NCBI GenBank assembly: GCA_031282625.1
Contig: JAITDI010000004.1
Span: forward strand, 1 to 56,642
DNA length: 56,642 bases
DNA from: Candidatus Endomicrobiellum meruensis
GTDB taxonomy: Bacteria > Elusimicrobiota > Endomicrobiia > Endomicrobiales > Endomicrobiaceae
Reading direction: 5' to 3'
The number at the start of each line of letters is the position of its first letter. Positions within the stretch are counted from its first letter, which is position 1. Position numbers and translations under genes: made by a program. Shown here one piece after another: positions 28,460 to 37,299 of this stretch. The notes under the pieces are model-generated. The model was not told the origin of the DNA, did no database searches, and saw nothing but the letters and a program-made list of their open reading frames with translations.

Positions 28460-28717
28460 TTAGCACCCTTCTTGCCCATTTGAAGCAGCTCTGATCTTTT
28501 TCATTTTTTTGCGAAGTTCTTCCATTTTTTCAGGAGTAGCTATATCTGTAACAATGTCACTTAGAGCTTTATTTATAATTCCTACTTGATCTAATTTTCT
28601 AAATTCTTCGTTTTGTATGTTTAAATGGATCCATTCTATGGCATGTTTTACTATATCATACTTACCTAATTTAGATGAAGATACTGCTGCTCCTAATTGA
28701 CTTTCCGTTAATATCAT
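28460..28717 (-). CDS. small protein in the omega-subunit position (candidate RpoZ)
   Basis: 85 residues, no signal or membrane segment, mostly helical and charged, ending KKMKKIRAASNGQEGC. The order gmk - small gene - coaC/coaB - priA is the usual place of rpoZ, and SKLGKYDIVKHAIEWIHL could be compared with the KFDLVxxAxxRA core of omega. The conservation is weak, so I name it only as a candidate RNA polymerase omega subunit. If it is not omega I do not recognise it. Confidence 0.55.
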   Translation of the reverse strand: MILTESQLGAAVSSSKLGKYDIVKHAIEWIHLNIQNEEFRKLDQVGIINKALSDIVTDIATPEKMEELRKKMKKIRAASNGQEGC

Positions 28718-28739
28718 TATTCCTCCAAAAGTACAACTT

Positions 28740-29363
28740 TTAAGCGAAATATATTCTACCTTTTTCTATTTTATATTCCAACGATTTTATTATTGTTTTT
28801 ACTGCATGTACAGCTTCATCTAATTTTTTATTTATAACCAAATATTCATACTTGGGAAGATATTTAAGTTCTTTTTTAGCGTTAAGCATACGCATAGATA
28901 TTGTCTCTTTACAGTCTTTATTTCTTACCATTAATCTTTTTTCAAGAGTCTTAAAATCCGGCGTCATTATAAAAATCATACAAGAATTGTTTGGATATTG
29001 TTTTTTGATACTTGCTCCACCCTGAACGTCTATTTCCAAAATTATATTTTTGCCAACGCTCAAAGCCTTATTAAGAAGTTCTTTTGAAGTGCCGTAATAA
29101 TTTCCGTGTACTTTAGCCCACTCGGCAAACTTTTTTTCTTCAATCATTTGCTTAAATTTATTTTCAGTTATGAAATAATAATTTTTGCCATTTTCTTCGC
29201 CTTCTCTTGGGAATCTTGTGGTATAAGATATTGGATAGCTTATATTTTTTTTACCTTCTGCCAAAACAGCTTCGCATATGCTGCTTTTGCCAGCTCCAGA
29301 AGGGGCAGAAATAATTATTATATTGCCTGCTTTTTTGATAGGATTGCTTATTTTTTTACTCAC
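28740..29363 (-). CDS. gmk: guanylate kinase
   Basis: 207 residues. The P-loop is SAPSGAGKSS, followed by SYTTRFPREGEENGKNYYFI, KFAEWAKVHGNYYGTS and LEIDVQGGASIKKQYPN. It phosphorylates GMP to GDP. The start is GTG at 29363 with GGAA upstream. It heads the gmk to priA run, which ends at 24552. Confidence 0.95.
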   Translation of the reverse strand: MSKKISNPIKKAGNIIIISAPSGAGKSSICEAVLAEGKKNISYPISYTTRFPREGEENGKNYYFITENKFKQMIEEKKFAEWAKVHGNYYGTSKELLNKALSVGKNIILEIDVQGGASIKKQYPNNSCMIFIMTPDFKTLEKRLMVRNKDCKETISMRMLNAKKELKYLPKYEYLVINKKLDEAVHAVKTIIKSLEYKIEKGRIYFA

Positions 29364-29414
29364 AAAAGTTCCAAAATAACTAAAGATTTTTACGCAAAAG
29401 GATTATAAAAAATA

Positions 29415-29488
29415 TCGGGGAGGCGGGACTTGAACCCACAACCTCCTGCTCCCAAAGCAGGTGCGATAGCCAATTACGCTACTCCCCG
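29415..29488 (-). tRNA. tRNA-Pro (TGG)
   Basis: On the minus strand the acceptor CGGGGAG pairs with CTCCCCG, discriminator A. The anticodon stem CCTGC/GCAGG encloses TTTGGGA, giving anticodon TGG. The T arm is GTGGGTTCAAGTCCCGC. No CCA is encoded. It lies between gmk and rdgB. Confidence 0.93.
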
Positions 29489-29496
29489 CTCAACTA

Positions 29497-30090
29497 CTAT
29501 AAACTCTTTATAATTTCTTTAACCTTCTGTAAAGCTATCGCTCTGTGGCTAATAGAATTTCTTATGTCTGTACTTAACTCTGCAAAAGTCTTACCATACT
29601 CAGGGACATAAAAAACTGGATCATAACCAAAACCATTGCTCCCCAAAGATTGGAGATTTATTATACCAAAAATTTTACCTTCTGCCAAATTGATTTTTCC
29701 GTCAGGGCTTGAGATCGCTATTACAGTCCTAAATTTTGCAGTCCTTTTTTCAAGAACTACTCCGTCTAAAACCTTAAGCAACTTATTATTATTATCCTCG
29801 TAAAGACATTTTTCTCCAGCATATCTAGCTGAATAAACACCGGGCGCTCCATCTAAATAATCAACTTCCAGTCCAGAGTCGTCAGCTAAAGTCCATTTTC
29901 CAAAAAATTTAGCAGTTTCCCTTGCTTTTTTTATAGCATTTTCTTCAAGAGTTTTGCCGTCTTCTTCTGTGTTTGGATATTGTGGAAAAGAAATCATAGG
30001 AGTAAATTTAATACCTAAATCCTTTAGAATTTCTTTCATCTCTTGAACTTTATGCTTATTGCCTGTGGCGAGTATTATTTCTTTTATCAT
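29497..30090 (-). CDS. rdgB: XTP/dITP pyrophosphatase (Ham1/RdgB)
   Basis: 197 residues. It removes non-canonical purine triphosphates. Motifs are LATGNKHKVQEM at the start, TLADDSGLEVDYLDGAPGVY, SARYAGE, FGYDPVFYVPEYGKTFAEL and SHRAIALQKV. The stop lies eight bases from the tRNA-Pro 5' end. It is divergent from cas9. Confidence 0.96.
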   Translation of the reverse strand: MIKEIILATGNKHKVQEMKEILKDLGIKFTPMISFPQYPNTEEDGKTLEENAIKKARETAKFFGKWTLADDSGLEVDYLDGAPGVYSARYAGEKCLYEDNNNKLLKVLDGVVLEKRTAKFRTVIAISSPDGKINLAEGKIFGIINLQSLGSNGFGYDPVFYVPEYGKTFAELSTDIRNSISHRAIALQKVKEIIKSL

Positions 30091-30171
30091 TTAATTTTTC
30101 TTTATCTAATATAAATGTTTAAAATTGTAAACATTTTTTATATTTCTATTTTATCAAAAAATAATTTAGTT

Positions 30172-30180
30172 TGTTATAAT
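30172..30180 (+). promoter_or_regulatory. extended -10 promoter of cas9
   Basis: TGTTATAAT, an extended -10 box, about 100 bases before the cas9 start and identical to the last nine bases of the CRISPR repeat in the crRNA direction. No good -35 is visible. A leader of about 90 bases would follow. Confidence 0.55.
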
Positions 30181-30278
30181 AATGCTTAGTATTGGTTTAT
30201 TTTCTCTTATTCTTGAATAAATTTGTTTTTGTTTATGTAAAAACAAAATCTATAATTTTCACTTCAGGGAGGCTATGT

Positions 30279-33200
30279 ATGCAAAGCGAACGTGTATATT
30301 CTTTTGATTTGGGGTCTGGGAGTATAGGCTTATGCGTAAGAGAAGGTAAAGATGTTCTGCTTTTAGATTCTTTGCTTATTGATAATGAATTTGCATCAGT
30401 TAAACAAGTAGCACTTCGCAGAAGACAAATTCGTACAAGAATTGCTCACAAAGAAAGAGAAAAGTGGTGGAATAAACAGGCAAGAGCCGCAGGAATTGAA
30501 GTGTTGTCAACTGCTCAGCCGACAAAGAAAAATCCAGATTTAAAGCCTGATAAAAGAATGCTTATAGAATTTCTTCCAGAAAATTCTACAGATAAAACAA
30601 TTTACTCCTCTCACTTATTGAGAATTGCTCTTTTACAAGGTGCTAAACTAGAGGGTTGGCAAGTATATAAGGCTATAAGGTCGGCTATGCAACGTAGAGG
30701 TTACGATGACAATGTACCTTGGAAGAAAACTGCTGATTCAAAAAAAGATAATGATGAAAAGGAAAATAAGGAATCCTCAAATACATATGATAAAAAATTA
30801 AAAGAATTTTTTGGTGATAAACAAGACTTTCATTATCCATGCTATTACGAAGCGTACAAACAAGGCATTTGGGATCCGCAAATACCCTCGAATTTAAGCA
30901 AACGTTTGTCTGCAAATCCACGCCCTGCAAGAAACAAAGATATCAACCTTCCTGAAGACAAATGTTTCCCATCGAGATCTCTTGTGAAGGAAGAGCTACG
31001 AAATCTTCTTATAAAAGCAGCCGATCTTTTTCCCAAACTAAAAGGAAAAGAAAATTACATTCTCTATGGTCCGGCGGAGAAGTCTTATGCCTCTTATTAT
31101 AATGACGATAAATATGCTAATCATAGAGGCACTGCTTGGGATTGGCAAGGGCTTTTGGGACAAAAAATTCCAAGGTTTGATAATAGAATAATTTCTAAGT
31201 GCCGTTTAATTCCCCATTTTAATGTTTGTAAAGCGAATAAGCCAATAAACAAAGAGGTATCTTTTTTACTTGCTTTAAAAAACATGAGATATTCCAAAAG
31301 CAATATAACTATACAGTTAACCACAGAACAAATAAATGATATTTTTAAAGTTTATATAAAATATAGAGAATCCGAAAAAGCAAAGGTGAAAACAAATAAA
31401 AACGGTAATCCTTTCACAAAAACATTCTGGAAAAATTATGTAAATAATTTAGGTGGCAACGTAAACACAGGTCAGCAAGAAATATCAAAACCAAAAGATA
31501 GTGGTAGAAGTAGTTTTTGCAAGCCTATATTAAATATATTACGTAGTTTAATTCTATCGGGAAAAAATCCTCACGATTACTATGAAGAACTTGTCGCTTT
31601 TAATAAAAATACTGATATTAACAAAGGGTTAATAAAAGAAGACTACAAATTTTTATTGGATATGCCTAATGATTGGAATTCCATAAGCATACAAGATACA
31701 AGAGAAGATAATAAAAATTTGTCTCATGTGGAAGCCAAAGAAAAAATTCATAAAATAATTGCTGGAATAAATAACAGAATAGTACGGCACAGACTAGAAA
31801 TGCTTCTCCATCATTTAGAAAAACTAAAGAAGAAATATGGTATTCCAGATAGGATTGTATTTGAAATAGCAAGGGAAGACTTTATTGGAGAAGAAAAGAA
31901 AAAAAAATATATAAGTACTCAGAATAAAAACAAAAAAAATAATGAAAATATTATAAATAAATTAAAATATGCAGGCATGAGAATTTCAAATACAAATATT
32001 CTAAAGGCAAAATTATATGAAGAGCAAAAAGGGTCTGATATCTACGATACTTCCAACAAAATAAAACTAGATTTTACAAATTTAGAATCTTATGAAATTG
32101 ACCATATTGTACCAAGAGCATGCGGTGGTTCTGACTCTTATGTGAATTTTATTTTGACAAAGAAAGAATTAAACAAAGATAAAGGGAATTTAACACCTTT
32201 CGAATGGTTTCATAGAAATCGTCCTGATGATTGGAAAGCATATCTAAAAAACGTTTCCGATTTTGCAAAGCATGAAAATGTCAAAAAGATAGAGTTGTTG
32301 ACTTCAGATAAAGCTGCCGAACTTGAAAAGAGAAAAACTGACTTACAAGCAACTTCTTATTTGGAAAAATTAGCTCAAACAATAGCAGGTTTATATTTTG
32401 GCTTTGGTATAAATACAAAAGATGATACACGAAAAATACAATTTTTTACTGGCGGTGAAACCGCTAATGTTAGAAAAAATCTAGATTTAAATGAAACGTT
32501 GTACCAAACAAAAGAAGATTTTAAAGAAGCAAAAAAGAATGGATTAAGTGAGAAAAATAGGAAAAATAAAAAACATCACGCATTAGATGCTCTTGTTTTA
32601 AGTATGCTGCCTGAAATAAAAACAGATAAAAGAAGGATTGAAAAAAAACCTGAATGTTTTGATAAAGAGTATGTTCGCAAACAGCTAGAAAACGTTATTC
32701 CAAGAACTATAAAGCAACTAACGCCTAAATTAAGAGAAACTACTTATGCTTTAAGATGTAGGATAGAAGAAGGTGAAAAGCGTTATTATTTTGTATCGCG
32801 TTTTGATTCATCTATAGATAATTTTAAATTTCTTGATGGCAAAAAGGAAAATGATAAATGTGCAAGAAAAAATGTTGAGAAAATTTTTGATTTAAAAATA
32901 AAAACAGATTTTGAGAAAGAACTTAATAAAGAAAATCTGACTCAAGAAAAATGGAAAAACTTTTTACAAAAATATACTAACAACTATAAAGAAATAAAAA
33001 AAGTCTCAATGATTGATTCTTGTCATTTTAAAGAATCTGAAATTTTTAGCGATGGAACAATAAAAGAAATAATAGGGGAGTATGGTCAGAAAGGAGCAAT
33101 AAAAGGACAATGGATAAAAGGCAAAGAAGGTCATAATGGTCAAATTCTTTATAAAGATAATGAAAAATGGAAAGTAGTTCCAGTTTATGTTTTTGAATCT

Positions 33201-33446
33201 GTATATAAAAAACGTAAAGAACACGAAGATAAATATGGCGATATAAGATTCTTTAAATCAGGAGATATAGTTAAGCTAAAAAGAGATTATGAAGATATAA
33301 AGGCTGGAGTTTATAAATTGAGAACAATAATAACTAAAACTGGAATCTGTAAAATTGAAGATATGAATAAGCAAAAAGAGATTAATAAAAATATATCTAT
33401 ATTTTTGGATCAATGTGGTATGGAAACATATAAACAAATGGGTTAA
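30279..33446 (+). CDS. cas9: Cas9, type II-C CRISPR nuclease
   Basis: 1055 residues from the ATG at 30279, which has GGGAGG six bases upstream; the in-frame extension back to 30192 lacks such a site. RuvC-I is YSFDLGSGSIGLCV with Asp10. An Arg-rich bridge helix follows (RRRQIRTRIAHKEREKWW). RuvC-II is RIVFEIAREDF with Glu529. The HNH domain is YEIDHIVPRACGGS with His609 and Asn623, then NKDKGNLTPFEWF. RuvC-III is KKHHALDALV with His767 and Asp770. All catalytic positions are present, so the enzyme should be active. The compact size and the cas9-cas1-cas2 set without csn2 or cas4 place it in II-C. The PAM-interacting C-terminus (after about 850) cannot be interpreted by eye. Confidence 0.97.
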   Translation: MQSERVYSFDLGSGSIGLCVREGKDVLLLDSLLIDNEFASVKQVALRRRQIRTRIAHKEREKWWNKQARAAGIEVLSTAQPTKKNPDLKPDKRMLIEFLPENSTDKTIYSSHLLRIALLQGAKLEGWQVYKAIRSAMQRRGYDDNVPWKKTADSKKDNDEKENKESSNTYDKKLKEFFGDKQDFHYPCYYEAYKQGIWDPQIPSNLSKRLSANPRPARNKDINLPEDKCFPSRSLVKEELRNLLIKAADLFPKLKGKENYILYGPAEKSYASYYNDDKYANHRGTAWDWQGLLGQKIPRFDNRIISKCRLIPHFNVCKANKPINKEVSFLLALKNMRYSKSNITIQLTTEQINDIFKVYIKYRESEKAKVKTNKNGNPFTKTFWKNYVNNLGGNVNTGQQEISKPKDSGRSSFCKPILNILRSLILSGKNPHDYYEELVAFNKNTDINKGLIKEDYKFLLDMPNDWNSISIQDTREDNKNLSHVEAKEKIHKIIAGINNRIVRHRLEMLLHHLEKLKKKYGIPDRIVFEIAREDFIGEEKKKKYISTQNKNKKNNENIINKLKYAGMRISNTNILKAKLYEEQKGSDIYDTSNKIKLDFTNLESYEIDHIVPRACGGSDSYVNFILTKKELNKDKGNLTPFEWFHRNRPDDWKAYLKNVSDFAKHENVKKIELLTSDKAAELEKRKTDLQATSYLEKLAQTIAGLYFGFGINTKDDTRKIQFFTGGETANVRKNLDLNETLYQTKEDFKEAKKNGLSEKNRKNKKHHALDALVLSMLPEIKTDKRRIEKKPECFDKEYVRKQLENVIPRTIKQLTPKLRETTYALRCRIEEGEKRYYFVSRFDSSIDNFKFLDGKKENDKCARKNVEKIFDLKIKTDFEKELNKENLTQEKWKNFLQKYTNNYKEIKKVSMIDSCHFKESEIFSDGTIKEIIGEYGQKGAIKGQWIKGKEGHNGQILYKDNEKWKVVPVYVFESVYKKRKEHEDKYGDIRFFKSGDIVKLKRDYEDIKAGVYKLRTIITKTGICKIEDMNKQKEINKNISIFLDQCGMETYKQMG

Positions 33447-33456
33447 ATCCTGCAAT

Positions 33457-34362
33457 ATGGGCTACCATATAATACACATTCTAAATCACGCGAGTAGGCT
33501 TTTTGTTGATAGAGGTTGTCTCGTATGCGATAGTCTAAATAATCCTCAAAGACGAGCTCCTCTTGATGACATTCTTGCTGTCATTGTAGCAGCAAGAGGT
33601 GTTAGTTTCTCAGGCGAATGTTTATCAGCATTGCTAATGCGTAATAGCATTGTATTACATTGCGACCACAATTATAAACCAATAGGTAAAACTGTTGGGC
33701 TTCACAGAGTCGTCCATAACGAAATTATGGATATGCAAATCCTTCAAGATATTTCTTTTTGTAAGAAATTGTGGGAAAGCTTAATTACTGCAAAAATAAA
33801 AAACCAAGCTGAAGTCTTAGATTATATATCAGCTAAACATAAATTATGGAGTTACATAAATACTGGTAATTTGGACGAAGGGAACGCAGCGCGACACTAT
33901 TGGAAATATTTTTTTAAACAATTTGGAAGACGTTCTCCCGGAAGCAGGATAACAAAGGGTGCGGAAGATCCAGTTAATGGAATGCTAAATTATGGATATT
34001 CTGTAATTACCGCTATGTGCCATAGGCTGTTGCTTGCTCATGGATTAAATCCTGCAATAGGAATATATCACAAATATAGATTCCGCTCAGACCCTTTGGT
34101 GTATGATGTTATGGAACCTTTACGTCCTTTTTGCGATATTATGCTTTATAGATTTTCTCAGTCAAATGCTTTCAAACAAATTAGCGAATGGGCAAAGTTT
34201 GCTGCGAAAGATATAATTTCTTTTAAAATAAATACTTCAGGCTATAAAAATCTTAGTTTTAATCTTGCCTTAGACAGATATGTTAACTCCATTGCAAATT
34301 GTTTTAGATCAAAATCTCTAAATAGTCTCTATATTCCTCAAATAACAGACATAAAGTTTTAA
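33457..34362 (+). CDS. cas1: Cas1 integrase
   Basis: 301 residues from the ATG at 33457, ten bases after the cas9 stop. MGYHIIHILNHASRLFV matches the usual Cas1 beginning, so the GTG-started extension overlapping cas9 is not used. The metal-binding residues are likely Glu in GAEDPVNGMLNYGYS, His in GIYHKYRFR and Asp in YDVMEPLRPFCD. With Cas2 it inserts new spacers. No clear ribosome site is seen, suggesting coupling to cas9 translation. Confidence 0.95.
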   Translation: MGYHIIHILNHASRLFVDRGCLVCDSLNNPQRRAPLDDILAVIVAARGVSFSGECLSALLMRNSIVLHCDHNYKPIGKTVGLHRVVHNEIMDMQILQDISFCKKLWESLITAKIKNQAEVLDYISAKHKLWSYINTGNLDEGNAARHYWKYFFKQFGRRSPGSRITKGAEDPVNGMLNYGYSVITAMCHRLLLAHGLNPAIGIYHKYRFRSDPLVYDVMEPLRPFCDIMLYRFSQSNAFKQISEWAKFAAKDIISFKINTSGYKNLSFNLALDRYVNSIANCFRSKSLNSLYIPQITDIKF

Positions 34363-34719
34363 ATGAAAAACAAAAACATAAATAGGTATCGTATGGGTTG
34401 GCTAATTATTTTGTTTGATTTGCCTACAGATACAAAATATGAAAGATATCAAGCAACAAAATTTAGGAATGGCTTATTAGACTTAGGTTATTTAATGCTT
34501 CAATATTCTGTATATGCAAGATGCGCTGTAACTATAGATAAAAAAGCAGGTTTTATTAATGACATAAAAAGAATTGCTCCAACTACAGGAAACGTACAAT
34601 GTTATTTTATAACAGATAGACAGTGGGAAGAATGCATCACTATAACAAAAAATAAAGACAAAAGTGATAGACAAATTGAAAAAGAAGACAGAATAAATGA
34701 ACAACTACAATTCTGGTAA
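34363..34719 (+). CDS. cas2: Cas2 adaptor of the Cas1-Cas2 integrase
   Basis: 118 residues directly abutting cas1. The ferredoxin-like fold is recognised from MGWLIILFDLPTDTKYER, ATKFRNGLLDLGYLMLQYSV and VQCYFITDRQWEECITI. Its 3' end faces the 3' end of the oppositely transcribed tracrRNA. The frame is intact, so spacer uptake should be possible. Confidence 0.93.
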   Translation: MKNKNINRYRMGWLIILFDLPTDTKYERYQATKFRNGLLDLGYLMLQYSVYARCAVTIDKKAGFINDIKRIAPTTGNVQCYFITDRQWEECITITKNKDKSDRQIEKEDRINEQLQFW

Positions 34720-34816
34720 TTTTTGTTTGAAATCTACTTTGCGTACTTTTAGGTAGAGGCAACATAGTTTCAATTTCAGTTAAGGCGGCTCTAAAAGATT
34801 TAAAATATTATAATGT
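34720..34816 (-). ncRNA. tracrRNA (5' end well supported, 3' end approximate)
   Basis: On the minus strand the 24 bases from 34814 to 34791 are complementary to positions 13-36 of the crRNA-direction repeat, with a single G-U wobble. The following bases (AGCCGCCTTAAC, 34790-34779) pair imperfectly with the first 12 repeat bases (GTT with AAC, and ACGG-side pairs with GCC), leaving the internal bulge usual for crRNA:tracrRNA duplexes. A -10/-35 pair puts the start at about 34815, at the first anti-repeat base. In the tail, TGAAA can pair with TTTCA and TCTAC with GTAGA. No strong terminator is seen, so the 3' end near the cas2 stop is a guess; a weaker hairpin lies further on inside cas2. Confidence 0.82.
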
Positions 34817-34821
34817 AGCTT

Positions 34822-34849
34822 ATTATACAAATTCTTTAGTTTCTTGCAA
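34822..34849 (-). promoter_or_regulatory. tracrRNA promoter
   Basis: On the minus strand TTGCAA (34849-34844), 16 bases, TATAAT (34827-34822). The predicted start at about 34815 coincides with the beginning of the anti-repeat, which strongly supports the tracrRNA call. Confidence 0.75.
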
Positions 34850-34868
34850 AGATCTGAGAGTGAATCCT

Positions 34869-36356
34869 ATTATAACATTTTAAATCTTTTAGTACCGTCA
34901 AAACAGTATTAGCGATGTCGTCCATCATCGGTTTATTATAACATTTTAAATCTTTTAGTACCGTCAAAACAGTTCTGTGGTTGGAGGCATAAAATTAACT
35001 ATTATAACATTTTAAATCTTTTAGTACCGTCAAAACAGACTGTTTAGTCTTTCTAGCGCCTGCGCTATTATAACATTTTAAATCTTTTAGTACCGTCAAA
35101 ACAGCCAAACGGATATTAGTGTCGATAGAAATATTATAACATTTTAAATCTTTTAGTACCGTCAAAACACCCCAAGCGTTTGCTAAAATATGAAAACTAT
35201 TATAACATTTTAAATCTTTTAGTACCGTCAAAACATACTAATAATTCAATAAGAGAAAAATTATATTATAACATTTTAAATCTTTTAGTACCGTCAAAAC
35301 CTATCGTAGCGTCATAGGCAGCCTGATAATATTATAACATTTTAAATCTTTTAGTACCGTCAAAACTCTGATGAATATATCGAAATGCTAAACTCTATTA
35401 TAACATTTTAAATCTTTTAGTACCGTCAAAACACTTTGCATTATTAGACTCAGGACGATATAATTATAACATTTTAAATCTTTTAGTACCGTCAAAACAA
35501 CCTAATAGACGTGGCGCTCTCGTCGTCTATTATAACATTTTAAATCTTTTAGTACCGTCAAAACACACTACTTCGATATAATCTTCAGCTAACGATTATA
35601 ACATTTTAAATCTTTTAGTACCGTCAAAACATAGCTGGGACGGTTTTAAATTATAAGGCGATTATAACATTTTAAATCTTTTAGTACCGTCAAAACAACA
35701 ATAAAAAAGGAGCTCGTGCTCAATTAATTATAACATTTTAAATCTTTTAGTACCGTCAAAACAATTCGAATCTCGAAATTTGTACGTAAAAAATTATAAC
35801 ATTTTAAATCTTTTAGTACCGTCAAAACACCCCACGTTATTTCACGCATCAAACTTTCATTATAACATTTTAAATCTTTTAGTACCGTCAAAACTGCGTT
35901 AACTGTGTCAACTGCGGGCAATGGATTATAACATTTTAAATCTTTTAGTACCGTCAAAACTTTCCTTCCTATTTGGCTCTTCCCAATAATATTATAACAT
36001 TTTAAATCTTTTAGTACCGTCAAAACTCAATATATGTTTACAATACCCTCATTTTCATTATAACATTTTAAATCTTTTAGTACCGTCAAAACAAGGAATC
36101 ATGGGAGCGATTACCTCCAAAGATTATAACATTTTAAATCTTTTAGTACCGTCAAAACAACAATTTAGTTTCTTTTAACGACATCCTAATTATAACATTT
36201 TAAATCTTTTAGTACCGTCAAAACTGTCTGGCGTTCGTTAACATCTCGTTAAAAATTATAACATTTTAAATCTTTTAGTACCGTCAAAACTTGCTATGCA
36301 TTTTTAACTTTCCATTCCAGATTATAACATTTTAAATCTTTTAGTACCGTCAAAAC
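34869..36356 (-). CRISPR. type II-C CRISPR array, 23 repeats and 22 spacers
   Basis: The 36-base repeat reads on the plus strand ATTATAACATTTTAAATC and then TTTTAGTACCGTCAAAAC. It recurs every 66 bases from 34869 to 36321 with no exception. All 23 copies look identical, and every spacer is 30 bases. The crRNA strand is the minus one (repeat starting GTTTTGACGG, ending TGTTATAAT). This follows from the anti-repeat of the tracrRNA and from the II-C habit of a -10 box at the repeat end. I found no spacer that matches another part of this window by eye. Because 66 is a multiple of three, long repeat-derived reading frames arise; they are not genes. Confidence 0.99.
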
Positions 36357-36531
36357 CACATTCCTTACAAAAATTCCTGCCATTTCAATCCTTTTGGGCT
36401 TGTGAGAAAACCAACCCTTTAAGAAATGTATTCTTTAATGTTTTAATATGCTATTGTTAAAGCATATTACTAATCACAAATCACATTACGTTCTTTGCTG
36501 GGTGTATTAAAGATAATCTGGGAGGATTAAG
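36357..36531. other. array flank with a small hairpin
   Basis: No gene. This AT-rich flank is upstream of the array in the crRNA direction and may contain the leader. An inverted repeat TAATATGCT (36444-36452) / AGCATATTA (36461-36469) is present. GGGAGG near 36522 is the ribosome site of the next gene. Confidence 0.4.
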
Positions 36532-37281
36532 ATGAAAAAATTAGCTTTAGCAGTTTTATTGTACTGTTTTTTTTGTACAATTAATGGAGTAGCTAGTGCG
36601 AGGGAACTTAAATATTATCTTATCTGTAATGAAGCTGATAAAACTCGTGCTGAAGCAGATGCAAGCTATGCTAAAGCAAAACTCAAGGATGCAAAAGCCT
36701 GTATAATTTTGTCTAAAGCTGGAAAACTTTTCTTGGAGACTCTTCCAAAGGGCGTTTTTAATCATTCGGAACTAGATAATGAAAAATATAATAAGACTGT
36801 GTCATTAAAAGCAAGCAAGAAACGTAAGAAGAAACTTATTAATGGCAATATTGAACTGATTAAAGCCAACGCTGAAGTCGCTAAAGCATACGATAAAGCT
36901 GCCAATGCCTATGAGAAAGCCGCTAAATTGTATGCGAGAATTGCTGACGAAGATACTGAAAATCTCAAAGACGATGCCAAAATTACTAGAAACAACGCTT
37001 TTACCAAAGCCTCAAAGACTGCAGAAGCTTATGCCAAAACGGCCAAAGCTTATGCAGAAGCTGCTAGAGCTAATATTAAACTAGAGACTATTTCCAAAGC
37101 TTATAACGAGTTAGCTGGAACTCCTGAAAACGAAACTTTTAAAGAGAAATATTCAAGCTGTATTAAAGAAGGCAGAGAAGCCAACAGTGAATTTGTCAAA
37201 GCACGAATAGCGGCGCTCAACAAAGAGACTAAAGCTGCTAAAGCTCAAGCCGAGCTTATGTTAAACTTTGAACATAAATAA
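36532..37281 (+). CDS. exported Ala/Lys-rich helical protein, unknown function
   Basis: 249 residues. A signal peptide (MKKLALAVLLYCFFCTINGV then ASA) is followed by a long region very rich in Ala, Lys and Glu, with heptad-like repeats such as AKAYDKAANAYEKAAKLYA and AEAYAKTAKAYAEAARANI. This should form an extended coiled coil. Few cysteines remain after cleavage. The strong GGGAGG ribosome site and regular frame argue that it is real. It could be a periplasmic or surface structural protein; I do not recognise a family. It lies between the CRISPR array and other small exported proteins. Confidence 0.75.
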   Translation: MKKLALAVLLYCFFCTINGVASARELKYYLICNEADKTRAEADASYAKAKLKDAKACIILSKAGKLFLETLPKGVFNHSELDNEKYNKTVSLKASKKRKKKLINGNIELIKANAEVAKAYDKAANAYEKAAKLYARIADEDTENLKDDAKITRNNAFTKASKTAEAYAKTAKAYAEAARANIKLETISKAYNELAGTPENETFKEKYSSCIKEGREANSEFVKARIAALNKETKAAKAQAELMLNFEHK

Positions 37282-37299
37282 AATAAGAAATCTTAAGTT

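Noticed and set aside
30192-30278. N-terminal extension of Cas9
   Set aside because: GGGAGG lies before the ATG at 30279, and RuvC-I then begins at residue 10 as expected.
33415-33456. GTG-started N-terminal extension of Cas1 overlapping cas9
   Set aside because: Family N-terminus begins at MGYHII; the extension has no match.
34995-36023. Reading frames encoding repeats of VLTVLKDLKCYN inside the CRISPR array
   Set aside because: They arise because the repeat-spacer unit is 66 bases, a multiple of three. Nothing else supports translation.
34905-36320. Self-targeting spacers within the window
   Set aside because: Comparison by eye showed no convincing match; a proper search is needed to exclude it.
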